From Acrocarpospora corrugata (GTDB lineage: Bacteria; Actinomycetota; Actinomycetes; Streptosporangiales; Streptosporangiaceae), in the NCBI RefSeq assembly GCF_009687845.1, contig NZ_BLAD01000061.1:1-64000 (forward strand): DNA of 64,000 bases, given 5' to 3'. The notes under the pieces are model-generated. The model saw nothing but the letters and a program-made list of their open reading frames with translations, was not told where the DNA came from and did not search any database. Positions 10,328 to 20,065 of this stretch are shown here, piece after piece. A program made the position numbers and the translations under genes. Each line of letters opens with the position of its first letter. The first letter of the stretch is position 1.

Positions 10328-10972
10328 ATGCGTGTACTGGTGGCCGAGGACCATAAGGTGCTGGCCGGTCGGCTGGCGGAAGGGCTGCGCGACGCCGGGC
10401 TGGCCGTCGACGTGGTCCTGGACGGCGCGGCGGCGATCGAGGCCGCGGGCTGCACGGCGTACGACGTGATCGTGCTGGACCGGGACCTGCCGCTGGTGCA
10501 CGGGGACCGGGTCTGCCGCACGCTCGCCGGGAAGGGCCCGCGCATCATCATGCTCACCGCCGCCGCGGGCGTGGACGACCGGGTCGACGGCCTCGAACTC
10601 GGCGCCGACGACTACCTCGGCAAGCCGTTCGCCTTCCACGAACTCGTCGCCCGCGTCCGCGCCCTCGGACGGCGCGCCCCCTCGGCGCCTCCGATCATGC
10701 GCGTCGGCGACCTCACCGTCGACCGGGCCCGCCACCGCGCCACCCGCGGCACGCGCCCGCTGTCGCTGACGCGCAAGGAGTTCGGCGTCCTGGAGACCCT
10801 GATCGCCGCGGAAGGCGGCGTCGTCAGCGCCGAGGACCTGCTGGAACAGGTGTGGGACGCGAACGCCGACCCGTTCAGCAACATCGTCTCCGTCACGATG
10901 ACCCGACTGCGCCGCAAACTCGGCCCGCCACCGCTCATCGAGACCGTCGTCGGCCGGGGCTACCGCCTGTGA
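10328..10972 (+). CDS. OmpR/PhoB-family response regulator
   Basis: 214 residues from ATG 10328 (MRVLVAEDHKVLAG); another ATG lies six bases upstream. The receiver domain has Glu7/Asp8, phosphoacceptor Asp51 (IVLDRDLPL), Thr in MLTAAAG and Lys in LGKPF. The winged helix includes SLTRKEFGVLETL and ends ETVVGRGYRL. It lies 85 bases from the divergent exporter operon, so it is the likely regulator of that operon and perhaps of itself. The stop overlaps the kinase GTG by four bases. Confidence 0.93.
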   Translation: MRVLVAEDHKVLAGRLAEGLRDAGLAVDVVLDGAAAIEAAGCTAYDVIVLDRDLPLVHGDRVCRTLAGKGPRIIMLTAAAGVDDRVDGLELGADDYLGKPFAFHELVARVRALGRRAPSAPPIMRVGDLTVDRARHRATRGTRPLSLTRKEFGVLETLIAAEGGVVSAEDLLEQVWDANADPFSNIVSVTMTRLRRKLGPPPLIETVVGRGYRL

Positions 10973-11973
10973 CGGCCCTGCGGGTCCGGCTGACCCTGCT
11001 GTACACCGCCCTGTTCCTCGTGTCCGGGGCCGCCGTCGTCGCCATCGTGTACGGCCTGGTCGCCGCGCTGCCGAAGGACGGCGCCATCCGCGTCGAGCAC
11101 CCGATGGACTTCCTCGCCTACTGCCGCCAGGCGATCCGGGCGGCGAACCCGGACCTGGAGCGCAAGTGCGAGGCCGCGTTCCGCCAGGGCGTCGTCTTCG
11201 GCGGCGAACGCGAGACGACCCTCGCCGCCCTGCTCCAGTACGGCGGCCTGGCCCTCGCCGTCGCCACCGTGTTCGCCGCCGCCGCCGGGTGGATCGTGGC
11301 CAGCCGCGTGCTGCGCCCCATCGAGGCCGCGCACGCCGCGCAGCGCCGCTTCATCGCCAACGCCGCGCACGAACTGCGCACCCCGCTGACGGTGATGCGC
11401 ACCGCCGTCGACGTCGTGCTCGGCAAACCGGCCCCCACGAACGCCGAGCTGACGGGCATGGGCCGGGAGGTGGCGCAGGCCGTACAGCAGGCAGAGGTGA
11501 TGATCGACGGGTTGCTGACTCTCGCCCGCACCGCACGGCCTCCCACCCGCGAAGACCTCGACCTCGCCACCCTCGCCGAGGACGTCATCGACGCTGCCGG
11601 CAGCCCCGTCCACGCCGATCTCGGTGAGGCGCCCACCTCCGGCGACCGGGTCACGCTGGAACGCCTGGTGGCCAACCTCGTCGACAACGCCGTCCGGTAC
11701 AACGTGCCCGGCGGCGAGGTGTGGGTCAGCACCGAGCGGCACGAGGGCCGGGCGACGCTGACGGTCGCCAACACCGGGCCCGTCATCGACGCGGCGGTCG
11801 TGCCCGGCCTGTTCGAGCCGTTCCGGCGGCTGCGCGACCGCACCTCGGCCGACGGCCACGGCCTGGGCCTGGCGATCGTCGCCCAGATCACGGCCGCCCA
11901 CGACGGGACCCTGAGCGCCGTACCCCGGCCGGGCGGCGGACTGACGGTCACCGTGGCGCTGCCCGGCCGGTAA
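10969..11973 (+). CDS. Membrane sensor histidine kinase
   Basis: 334 residues from GTG 10969 (overlap GTGA with the regulator stop). TM1 is about residues 8-30 and TM2 about 92-115. The extracellular loop of roughly 60 residues is short and contains two Cys (YCRQAIR, RKCEAAF). The H-box is [13 protein letters not shown], the N-box NLVDNAVRYN, and the G2 box GHGLGLAIV. The D-box is degenerate (ANTGPVI rather than the usual DxGxGI), but overall kinase architecture is intact. Small sensor loops of this kind are common in kinases that detect cell-envelope stress or transporter substrates (inference). Confidence 0.92.
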   Translation: MTALRVRLTLLYTALFLVSGAAVVAIVYGLVAALPKDGAIRVEHPMDFLAYCRQAIRAANPDLERKCEAAFRQGVVFGGERETTLAALLQYGGLALAVATVFAAAAGWIVASRVLRPIEAAHAAQRRFIANAAHELRTPLTVMRTAVDVVLGKPAPTNAELTGMGREVAQAVQQAEVMIDGLLTLARTARPPTREDLDLATLAEDVIDAAGSPVHADLGEAPTSGDRVTLERLVANLVDNAVRYNVPGGEVWVSTERHEGRATLTVANTGPVIDAAVVPGLFEPFRRLRDRTSADGHGLGLAIVAQITAAHDGTLSAVPRPGGGLTVTVALPGR

Positions 11974-11984
11974 CAGGACATTGG

Positions 11985-13232
11985 CTAACACATCTTCTTC
12001 TCGACATCGCACAGCCTGAGCTCCGGGTAGCGCTTCGACGGATCGTCCAACAGGGGCTGCGGCTTCCCCCGAAGGTGCAGGTCGAAGAACGCCGCGACGT
12101 AGCTTCGGGTGACCTCCAGTGCGCGGGCCCCGGACACCTTGGCGCCATAGTCGATTCCGAGCTGATCCGCCATCAGCGAGACATCGGTGAAAGAGGCATG
12201 CTCTGCCCCCGACAACACCACCCAGCGTTTCCACCCGGTCAGGTTCTCCCAGGCGTGCTCCCACGAGGTGTCCCTTCCTCCGGGGCTGTGCGACACCTGC
12301 GCCCCAAGAAAGAGGAACGGCCGCGACAACCCGCTCTCCGGAACCGAAACGAACGCCGTGCCGTCGATGTTGATCCCGGCCCGCACCCGGGAGTCCGTCA
12401 CCATGGCTCCAACGGCACTCGCGCCACCGGCGGAGTGCCCCGCCATCGCGATCCTGGACGGATCGATCAGCGCGGCACCCGCCCACTTGGCGTGCGACCC
12501 GGTCAGCTCGTCGAGCACAAACGACACGTCGGCCGCCCTCGTCGCCCCTACCTTGTCCCAGAACGCTTGATCCCTCTGTTCGGACTCACACGCGACACAC
12601 TCGGTGACCCGCCCGTCGGGGAAGGTCGTGGCGACGTCCTCATACGTGTGACCGATGGCAACCACCACGTACCCCCTGCTGGCCAGATCTTCGGCCAAGC
12701 CCGTGAGCGAGTTCCGGGGCTTGGTGAATCCGGGCGAGAGCACCACCAGCGGCAGGCGGCCCTTCCGCCCAACCGGTTCCGCGTCCCTGGACGCGTTGGT
12801 CCGCGTCTTACTCAGCAGATCGAGCGGTACGCCGGAGATCTCCCCATCCTTCAGAGTGAGCTCAGATTCCTTCGGAGTCATGTACTGCGCCCGCTTTCCC
12901 GCCGACGACCTGGCCGGATACCACAGGGAGACCATGAGCTCTCTCGCCTTCTCACTGGGAACCCAGGGGTCAGGACGAGAGCTGTCCTTGAGATGAATAG
13001 ACGTGGTCCCGACCAGCTGAGAGCCGGTCGGTTTCGGAAGGTACGGCACGCCGTGCCGGACAGCTGGCGACTCGGTGGAAGCGGGCGAGGTGGCGTCGGC
13101 AGCCGGTTTGCGATGGGGGCGGTCGGACGCGGTGGTCCCCGGGCCGACGGGGACAGAAGCGCAGGAGACAGCGGCCGCGAGGACGAGCAGTCCCGCGACC
13201 ACCGCCATGCCGCTGATGTTTCCATGACCCAT
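11985..13232 (-). CDS. Lipoprotein alpha/beta hydrolase, PAF-acetylhydrolase II-like
   Basis: 415 residues. The start is ATG 13232 because a GGAGGGA ribosome site sits just upstream and the hydrophobic export segment follows at once (VVAGLLVLAAAVSC). AVSC is a plausible lipobox. The hydrolase region includes LMVSLWYPA, LVVLSPGF, nucleophile elbow GHSAGG, then NIDGT and GAEHASFTD, in the order Ser-Asp-His expected for platelet-activating-factor acetylhydrolase isoform II. It probably hydrolyses lipid or polyester esters outside the cell. It is convergent with the kinase at 10969 (11-base gap) and divergent from the kinase at 13436. The protein ends with two Cys near the C-terminus (LCDVEKKMC), possibly a disulfide. 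Confidence 0.85.
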   Translation of the reverse strand: MGHGNISGMAVVAGLLVLAAAVSCASVPVGPGTTASDRPHRKPAADATSPASTESPAVRHGVPYLPKPTGSQLVGTTSIHLKDSSRPDPWVPSEKARELMVSLWYPARSSAGKRAQYMTPKESELTLKDGEISGVPLDLLSKTRTNASRDAEPVGRKGRLPLVVLSPGFTKPRNSLTGLAEDLASRGYVVVAIGHTYEDVATTFPDGRVTECVACESEQRDQAFWDKVGATRAADVSFVLDELTGSHAKWAGAALIDPSRIAMAGHSAGGASAVGAMVTDSRVRAGINIDGTAFVSVPESGLSRPFLFLGAQVSHSPGGRDTSWEHAWENLTGWKRWVVLSGAEHASFTDVSLMADQLGIDYGAKVSGARALEVTRSYVAAFFDLHLRGKPQPLLDDPSKRYPELRLCDVEKKMC

Positions 13233-13435
13233 GAAATGGTCCCTCCAATTGGGGGATGGCTGGAACGAAGCTAGGTGCGCCTGGGTGTCGCCCGCGTCGG
13301 CTGTCACACCGATATCGGATCCCTCTCGGGAACGACCCGCGGCGTTGTCATCCCTGCGATGTACTCCCAAAGGGAGACTGCTAATGGTCCCTGCGGCCGA
13401 CGCGGGACAGGCCGAACAACCGAGAGAATGCGCTG

Positions 13436-14725
13436 GTGGCCGAGAACGAACCACGGCGGTGGCGGCAGTTGGGGCTGGAGCTGCTGCGCTCTGAGAAGAG
13501 CCCCGCCCTGCGCTCACGCCGGGGCCTTATCGCCGACGTGTCGCTGGCGATCACGCTGACCATCCTGGCGCTGGTCGCGACGGCGGCCAGCGTCGACGGC
13601 GCCCACCTCGTCTACGGCGCGCACCATGTCGACGGGGGGTCACCTTCACTGATCGAGCCGTTGCGGCTCCCTCCCGGCCCCGAGTTCGGCAAGGACGCCA
13701 CCGAGTCTGCGGATACCGGCCTGCTGCCGTTGCTGGTGATCCTGACCACGCTCCCGCTGGCGGTCAGGCGGCTGTATCCGCTGAGCGCATTCTGGGCGGT
13801 GCTGCTGGCGGCGCTGGCCACCCACGACGACGTGACCTGGATCATCGTGTTGTCCTGCGCCGTCGCTGTCTACAGCGCGGTGGCGTACAGCCCGCACCGG
13901 GTGCCGGCGATAGCCAGCCTCATGCTCGCGGCCGTCCTGGCGGGGGCCGCCTTCAACGACGTGGTCGCGGGGCTGCCGAGCTGGCTGGGACCCTTCGTCG
14001 TGCTGCTGAGCGCCGGAGCCATCGCCAGTTTCGTCCGTTTCTGGCAGAAACAGCTGAGTGCTCACGACGCGGCCATGCGCCGGGCCGTTGAGGTGGAGCG
14101 CGCCCGGATCGCCAGTGAACTCCACGACGTCGTCACACACAATGTGAACGTGATGGTGATCCAGGCCGGAGCGGCGCGCAAGGTGATGGACGCGGCGCCC
14201 GACCAGTCGAAGCAGGCCCTGCTCGCGGTCGAAGCCAGCGGCCGGGCCGCCATGGCCGAACTGCGCCACGTGATGGGCCTGCTCGCCGGTCCCGAGAGCA
14301 CACGGGCGGACGGCATGGGCGACGGGCTCGAACCACAACCCGGGCTTGACCAGCTCGACGCCCTGGTGGAACGGGTCCGCGCGGCCGGAGTTCCGGTCAG
14401 TGTCGAGGTGCGCCGGCTGCCCGGTCCGCTGCCGCCGGGGGTGGATCTGGCCGCCTACCGCGTCGTGCAGGAGGCCCTGACCAACACGATCAAGCATGCG
14501 GCCGGTTCGGCGGTCTCGGTCACCATCGGCCACAGCGGCGGCTGGCTGGAGATCGAGGTCGCCGACACCGGGAGCGGACGACAGAGCCAGCCGAGAGCCG
14601 GTGCCGGCAGCGGGCTGATCGGACTGCGTGAGCGGCTCGCCATCTACGGGGGAACGCTGCACGCGGGACCGAAGAGCGACGGCGGATACCGGACCAGCGC
14701 GCGAGTCCCCTGGGCCGCCGTATGA
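13436..14725 (+). CDS. NarL-type sensor histidine kinase (HisKA_3)
   Basis: 429 residues from GTG 13436. The N-terminal half has about five hydrophobic helices (for example DVSLAITLTILALVATAAS and PFVVLLSAGAIASFV), typical of actinobacterial membrane-bound NarX-like kinases. The dimerisation motif is ERARIASELHDVVTHNV, with the phosphorylated His in ELHDV. The ATPase domain has EALTNTIKHA and GSGLIGLRERL. The stop overlaps the following regulator ATG (ATGA). It is divergent from the PAF-acetylhydrolase-like gene, a possible target (inference). Confidence 0.92.
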   Translation: MAENEPRRWRQLGLELLRSEKSPALRSRRGLIADVSLAITLTILALVATAASVDGAHLVYGAHHVDGGSPSLIEPLRLPPGPEFGKDATESADTGLLPLLVILTTLPLAVRRLYPLSAFWAVLLAALATHDDVTWIIVLSCAVAVYSAVAYSPHRVPAIASLMLAAVLAGAAFNDVVAGLPSWLGPFVVLLSAGAIASFVRFWQKQLSAHDAAMRRAVEVERARIASELHDVVTHNVNVMVIQAGAARKVMDAAPDQSKQALLAVEASGRAAMAELRHVMGLLAGPESTRADGMGDGLEPQPGLDQLDALVERVRAAGVPVSVEVRRLPGPLPPGVDLAAYRVVQEALTNTIKHAAGSAVSVTIGHSGGWLEIEVADTGSGRQSQPRAGAGSGLIGLRERLAIYGGTLHAGPKSDGGYRTSARVPWAAV

Positions 14726-15393
14726 GCGGGCCGCTCCGCGTCGTCATCGCCGACGACCAGGCGCTGGTACGCAGCGGTTTCGGGATGATCCTCGCGGCTG
14801 ACGGCATCGAGGTGACGGGAGAGGCGGCCAACGGAGCCGAAGCGGTCGCCGCCGTCCGCCGTACCAGGCCCGACGTGGTGCTCATGGACATCCGGATGCC
14901 GCAGATGGACGGCCTCGAAGCCACCAGGCAGATCATGGCGGGCGGCTCTCACGAAACCCGCGTCCTCATCCTGACCACCTACGATCTCGACCACTATGTC
15001 TACGCCGCGCTCACTGCGGGGGCCAGCGGTTTCCTGCTCAAGGACGTCTCCCCCGAGCACCTGGTGGCCGCGGTGCGCCTGGTGCGCTCAGGTGACGCCT
15101 TACTGGCCCCGACGATCACCCGTCGCCTGGTCGAGCGTTTCGCCCCGCGCGATGCCGCCAAGGCCGCACTTCACCGGGATCTGTCTGAGCTGACGCCACG
15201 AGAAGTGGAAGTACTGCGGCTGATCGCCGCCGGCTTGAGCAACGCCGAGCTCGCCGACCGGCTGACCCTCAGCCCGACGACGGTGAAGACCCACGTCGCA
15301 CGTATCCTCTCCAAGCTCGGTCTCCGCGACCGCGTCCAGGCCGTGGTCGTCGCTTATGAGACCGGACTGGTCTCCCCGGGTGGTCTTCAGTGA
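14722..15393 (+). CDS. NarL/FixJ-family response regulator
   Basis: 223 residues. The receiver domain has DDQ at 11-13, phosphoacceptor Asp56 (VLMDIRMPQMDG) and Lys in FLLKDVSPE. The C-terminal LuxR-type HTH is clear: [18 protein letters not shown], then TVKTHVARILSKLGLRDR. It is coupled to the preceding kinase by an ATGA overlap. Direct targets cannot be inferred beyond the local divergent gene. Confidence 0.94.
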   Translation: MSGPLRVVIADDQALVRSGFGMILAADGIEVTGEAANGAEAVAAVRRTRPDVVLMDIRMPQMDGLEATRQIMAGGSHETRVLILTTYDLDHYVYAALTAGASGFLLKDVSPEHLVAAVRLVRSGDALLAPTITRRLVERFAPRDAAKAALHRDLSELTPREVEVLRLIAAGLSNAELADRLTLSPTTVKTHVARILSKLGLRDRVQAVVVAYETGLVSPGGLQ

Positions 15394-15488
15394 TCCGCAC
15401 TGGATACCCGTTGGAAAAGCGGAGCCACGAACGGGGAAATCCCCTACCGCCCCACCCGGGCAACCGCCGCTCTCGGCGATCATGACGG

Positions 15489-16193
15489 TTAGCAGGTGGA
15501 CTCTCCGAGTGTATTGCTGAGCATGTAGGCATACCCCGAGGCGGTGCGGGTCGGAGTGCGGACCATACGGTATCTGCGGCCGTCTGAGGCGACGTGCTCG
15601 GGTATCTCGCGCGGGAAAGTGATCCTCGCGCCGCGCAACTTGATGGTGAGCGGGTCGAGATCCTCCGGCGAGCGGAAAACGTGTGTGTAGGGCACGATTA
15701 CCTTCGCGCAAGATATCGCGGCCTTCTCGTTGCCGGCCGAGGTCGCGTACCACGATATCCCGGCGATGACGAGCACCAAGCAAGCGCTTGATATGACGAC
15801 CCGGAAACGCGTCCGGTTTCTAGCCGGCGATTTCACGTCGGGAAGAATCGGCGGCTCCTGGATGGGCGACTGCTGGGCTGGCTCGGCGCCACGGTTGCGG
15901 CGCGCCTCCTCGGCACCGCTCCATTGTTTCTCCCACGCGCGCGAGTCGAGTTCCAGTGCCTGGACGAACCACTTCGCCTCGCTCCATGGGATACGACGCC
16001 CGTTCGACATGCGGTCGTGGACCGTTTTCGCGTTGACGGGGTGACCGCTGAGGCGGCCGACCTTGCGTGCCAGTTGTTCACGGGTCCACTGCCGTGCCTC
16101 CCGTTCACGGTCGAGTTCACGCCACAATGCAGCGAATCCGGCGTTCACAACCACACTGTCGGTATCTACGCCGACATTTACCTCATTGTCCAT
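15489..16193 (-). CDS. HTH-domain membrane protein with extracellular C-terminal domain
   Basis: 234 residues. Residues about 20-80 look like a helix-turn-helix region of the kind fused to membrane proteins in actinomycetes (REARQWTREQLARKVGRLSG, then KTVHDRMSNGRRIPW). A Pro/Glu-rich linker is followed by one transmembrane helix (VISSACLVLVIAGISWYA, about 132-150) and an extracellular domain of about 80 residues with two Cys, one near the start and one as the last residue. It may sense outside conditions and bind DNA inside, but no substrate or target is evident. It faces the secreted protein gene at 16371 from 177 bases away. Confidence 0.75.
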   Translation of the reverse strand: MDNEVNVGVDTDSVVVNAGFAALWRELDREREARQWTREQLARKVGRLSGHPVNAKTVHDRMSNGRRIPWSEAKWFVQALELDSRAWEKQWSGAEEARRNRGAEPAQQSPIQEPPILPDVKSPARNRTRFRVVISSACLVLVIAGISWYATSAGNEKAAISCAKVIVPYTHVFRSPEDLDPLTIKLRGARITFPREIPEHVASDGRRYRMVRTPTRTASGYAYMLSNTLGESTC

Positions 16194-16370
16194 TTGTTCC
16201 CCAACATTCCGAACTGGGCATGTCGGACTCCATGTCTGAAGGTCGGAAAACTGCAGCTCAGGCGCACTTCGGACATCTCGGACTCTGATGCGCTGGGAAA
16301 CTCTAGCGTCAGGACCCGGACGCGGGCAGGGTGATCAACGTTTCGCTCCCCCGAATAGGACCGAGGTCGC

Positions 16371-16925
16371 ATGAAAATCCGGAGAACTTACCTGGGACGG
16401 GCTATCTGGTTTCTGACGGTCGTGCTCGCGGTGCACGTCTTGGCCGGCATCGGGCCGGCCAAGGCGTCCACGGCGTGCGGTTCCCCGATATACGCCGCCG
16501 CCAGGCCTCCGGCGGACCGCGTCGCCCCCATCCCGATCGTCCAGAAAGGCTGGCGGAGCTATTCTCTCGGAACCGTCTCGTATCTAAGGAGATGCGGTGG
16601 ATACGTCTACGCGCAGCACCAGGTGTACATCGACACCCGCAACCTTCCGTACGGCCACAAGCTTTGGATTACCGTGTCCACCCGCCGCAGCGACGGCGTC
16701 TGGGCCCGGTCGCACAACGCCGCCCTCGTTGAAGTGACGGGACGGCAGCGAATCGAGGAGGTAATCCTCCAGCAGCGCCGAGGGGTGGGCGGCGGGCTCA
16801 GCGTCACCGACATTCACGTACAGCACACCGCCACCACTCCCGGGAGTGGGGCGCTGGTTCCCAGGAGTTCCACGCTCAAGGGTGTCTACGGGCCCTGGAA
16901 CGGCCCGGAGGCATCTCCTCGGTAG
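16371..16925 (+). CDS. Secreted hypothetical protein
   Basis: 184 residues. A clear signal peptide (about 1-33, hydrophobic core AIWFLTVVLAVHVLAGIG, cleavage near AKAS) is followed by a small domain with Cys residues at STACGS and LRRCGG that could form one disulfide. The middle reads as beta strands (GYVYAQHQVYIDTRN, HKLWITVSTRRS). No enzymatic motif is visible. It is divergent from the HTH-membrane protein gene, and those two may form a regulator/target pair (inference). Confidence 0.7.
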   Translation: MKIRRTYLGRAIWFLTVVLAVHVLAGIGPAKASTACGSPIYAAARPPADRVAPIPIVQKGWRSYSLGTVSYLRRCGGYVYAQHQVYIDTRNLPYGHKLWITVSTRRSDGVWARSHNAALVEVTGRQRIEEVILQQRRGVGGGLSVTDIHVQHTATTPGSGALVPRSSTLKGVYGPWNGPEASPR

Positions 16926-17176
16926 GCGTTGCCCATTTCCAGCACCCACACAGTGCAGGCCCACCGGAGACGTCCGGTTGGCCTGCACCGCACCGGTCGG
17001 GAAACGACGGGGGTTTCCCATTACCTCGACCAGACAAGCCGTACAAACAGAATGAAATTCGACTTTCCCCGCCATGCTCTACAAAAGCTCTCAATCTGCC
17101 CAATCTGTCGAATTAGTACAATTGCCACCGTGGCCTGATATAACTTACGTTTCAGTGATCATTCTTGGAGGCGTGC

Positions 17177-17464
17177 GTGCATTCCCACATGAGGATCTCC
17201 GATACGGATCGCGATCGGGCATGTGCGATCTTGAGAGAGCACTACGCCATCGGCCGCCTGGGCGATCGGGAATTGTCGACCCGGCTGGGCGCGGCGCAGA
17301 CCGCCGTAACCTGGGGTGATCTGCAGGCACTCCTGCACGACATGCCTCCGATCCCGGGCATGACTCTCGCGCCGACGATGGCACCCCCGCCCGTCCCTCC
17401 ACCGGTCGTCACCCACTCCCACCGCCCGCCGACCGGCTATTTCCCGGGCGCATACAACAGGTAG
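17177..17464 (+). CDS. DUF1707-domain small protein
   Basis: 95 residues from GTG 17177; an ATG at 17189 is an alternative and begins exactly at the domain. The motif MRISDTDRDRACAILREHY followed by GRLGDRELSTRLGAAQTA is the DUF1707 (SHOCT-like) signature of short actinobacterial proteins. The C-terminal half is Pro-rich (PPPVPPPVV) without membrane helices, so this is a short version lacking the usual 2TM extension. Function is unknown. Confidence 0.8.
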   Translation: MHSHMRISDTDRDRACAILREHYAIGRLGDRELSTRLGAAQTAVTWGDLQALLHDMPPIPGMTLAPTMAPPPVPPPVVTHSHRPPTGYFPGAYNR

Positions 17465-17573
17465 GCGCACCATCCGCCATCCGGGATCTTCTACTGGCCA
17501 CGCGCCGCCGGACGTCCGCGCCATCGCTGAGGTCGCCAGCCACGCCCGGGTATCCCACCCGCGTGACGCGTGG

Positions 17574-18226
17574 TCAGGCCAGGCCGGCGTCTTTGGCGCG
17601 GAGGATGGCCTGGGTGCGGTCGGCGACGCCGAGTTTGGGGTAGATGGCGGAAAGGTGGTTGCTGATTGTTTTGGTGTTGAGGCGTAGGCGGTCGGCGATG
17701 GCGTGGTTGCCCAGACCCTGGGCGATGAGGGTGAGGATTTCGCGCTCGCGTGGGGTGAGGTGGGCGAAGGATTCGACGTGCTGTTCCGGGGCCGTGCTCA
17801 GGAACGCCAGGATTCGGCGGGCGATGCCGGGGCCGAAGACGGCCTCGCCGGCGGCGACAGCGTGGATGGCGTGGATGATCCGCTCGGGGGCCGCGCCTTT
17901 GAGGACGGAGCCACGGGCTCCGGCCCGGATGGCGCCGAACAGGGAGTCGTCGTCTTCGAACATGGTGAGCATGACGATGGCGGTCAGCGGTGCGACCCTG
18001 CTGATTTCGCGGGCCGCTTCGATACCGGTGAGATCGGGCATCTGGATGTCCAGGACCAGGACGTGCGGGCGGTGCGTGACGGCGCCGCGGATGGCTTCCC
18101 GGCCGGTCGCCGCCGTGGCGACCGGGGTGATTCCCGGCACCGAGCGCTGCAGGGCGCACAGGCCGTCGCGGACACCGGGTGGTCGTCCGCGACCAGGACA
18201 CGGATGGTGGTGTCGTCGTCGGTCAT
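17574..18226 (-). pseudogene. NarL-family response regulator with a frameshift
   Basis: The start (MTDDDTTIRVLVADDHPV) is read from ATG 18226, but the rest of the receiver and the LuxR-type HTH continue in another frame, beginning near 18170. Restoring one base near 18173-18176 (GACACC where GACCACC is expected) gives an uninterrupted regulator of about 218 residues, with phosphoacceptor Asp in LVLDIQMPDLTG, Lys in SVLKGAAPE and HTH LTPREREILTLIAQGL. The ATG overlaps the stop of the upstream kinase remnant. The kinase also has frameshifts, so this is probably a decayed pair, although small base-call errors could produce the same picture. Confidence 0.75.
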
Positions 18227-19595
18227 CGCGATGCTTCCGTGACGGGGGCGTGGCTGTCGTTGGTCAGAGGGAGTCGGGCCTGCACCCGGCCGCCGTGGTG
18301 GTCAGGGCCGGCGGTGCAGGTGCCGCCGAGCTCGGCGGCTCGTTCCCGAATGGATCGCAGCCCGGTTCCCTGCGTTCCAGGGAGTCGTCGAAGGGGTGTT
18401 GTTGTCGCGAATCTGGATGGTCAGCACCTGGCCGGGCTCGATTTCGATGCTGACGTCGACGACGGTGGCGGGAGTGTGCCGCGCCGCGTTGGTGATCGCC
18501 TCGACGCCGATCCGGTACGCGGCGATCTCGACCGGCGCGGGTATCGAGGTCGGCGAGGGGGGTCCGGTGACGGTGACCTGGAGCGGGGGACCGCCAGGGC
18601 GGCCGGCCAGGTGCGCGGCGCGCTGGCGCAGCGCGTCGACCAGGCCCAGACTGTCCAGTTCCGAGGGGCGGAGTTCGTCGATCAGGTGGCGGATATGGTC
18701 GATGGCGGCCATGGACTGGTCCCGGATGCTGGTGAGCAGCGCGATGCCGGCCGGGTCCGCGGACTCCTGCATGTTGCGTACCGCCTCGGCTTGGAAGTAG
18801 ATGCCGGTGAGTGTGGGGCCGAGCCCGTCGTGCAGGTCGCGGCGCAGGCGTCGGCGCTCCTCCTCCCGCGCCGCCACGATGCGACCCTGGGAGCGGCGCA
18901 GGTCGGCTGAGAGGGTCGTGGTGTGGACCGCGAGGGCCAGCGGCGCGGCGAGTACGCGCAGCACCACCAGGTCCGCGGGGGCGGGACGGTGTTCACCGGC
19001 ACGCAGTCCGATCACCAGTGTGCCCAGGTCGATGCCGTCGTAGCGGAGGGTCAGCCCGTATTCGCCTGGCCCGCACGCGACGCCGACCGGTTCCAGCGCC
19101 ACGCGGGGCAGGCGCAACGCCTCGGCCATCACCTGGAGCACGCCGGGTAACCCCGCTTGGGTGTCCTGGACCAGGCGGTCGCCCACCCGTGAGACCGCCT
19201 GCAGCGGGTTGGACCTGTCGCCGTACAACGCCATGTCGACCAGGCGTTGCAGACGTACTCGCACGGGATTGAACGCGACGGCGATGATGCCGGTGGCGAG
19301 CAGCGAGCTGCCCAGGCCCACCTGCGGGCGGGCCAGCTGGTCCAGCAGCGTGACCATGGCCGTGTAGACGCCGACCACGCCTGCGGTCAGCAGGCCGTAC
19401 ACCAGTGTTCTGGACACCACCAGCCGGATGTCCAGGAGGTGGTGTCGCAGGATCGCCACGGTGATCGCGGCGGGGATCAGGTGGATCGCGAGGAGGGCGA
19501 GGATCGGCCCTTCGCGGACCAGTACGAACGGGGCGATCACCGCGGTCGACAGGACGGCCGCCAGCACCAGCCAGAGCAGTTGGCGGCGCACCACC
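18223..19595 (-). pseudogene. NarL-type sensor kinase, 5'-truncated and frameshifted
   Basis: Kinase similarity begins abruptly near 19595 with RRQLLWLVLAAVLSTAV, so the usual upstream membrane segments are missing. Several helices, a GAF-like middle region, the HisKA_3 motif ERRRLRRDLHDGLGPTL and EAITNAARHT are intact. Near 18391-18395 and again near 18366-18370 a base seems to be missing. After both repairs the C-terminus reads GLRSIRERAAELGG and ends in a TGA that overlaps the regulator ATG. Without repair, the frame stops at 18302 with an unrelated tail. The combination of 5' loss and two frameshifts argues for a pseudogene. Confidence 0.75.
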
Positions 19596-19915
19596 TCGTC
19601 ACCGCCGAACTGATCATCGGCTGGTCTTACGAGATCTCCGAGGTGTTGTTCACGGTCTCGGTGCCGCTCAACGGAATCGGCCTGACCTGTCTGGGGGTGG
19701 CCGTCCTGCGCGGCGGCCACAGCGCGGCAGGGTACGCGATGCTTGTGACGGGGCTGTACGTCTTCGTCGTCATGGCGCCGGCCTTCGCCGTCTTCGGCGC
19801 GCCCAACTATCCGGCTTTGGCCGGCTGGGGGCTCACCTGGCTCCTGCTGGGCATCGCGACATGGGTCCACGCCAGATCGGCACGCCGTCTCACCCTGAGC
19901 GGTGCGACACCCTGA
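19596..19915 (+). pseudogene. C-terminal remnant of a membrane protein
   Basis: About 100 codons with three hydrophobic helices (for example LFTVSVPLNGIGLTCLGVAV and YAMLVTGLYVFVVMAPAFAV) and a TGA at 19915. No plausible start or ribosome site is seen. Upstream in the same frame lies only the antisense of the kinase remnant. The intact gene probably began further left before a deletion joined it to the truncated kinase gene. Function unknown. Confidence 0.55.
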
Positions 19916-20065
19916 CGCGGCACCTCGCGTGTCCGGCCGCTGACCCCACCGGCGTTCCGTTGCACGTGCGCCCTGCGTAACTATCGCAAGGCGTGATCAG
20001 ATAGCTCCAGGGAGCATCAATCATGAAATGACACCACCCGGCCTCCGGCAGCGAGGAGAACCCGC

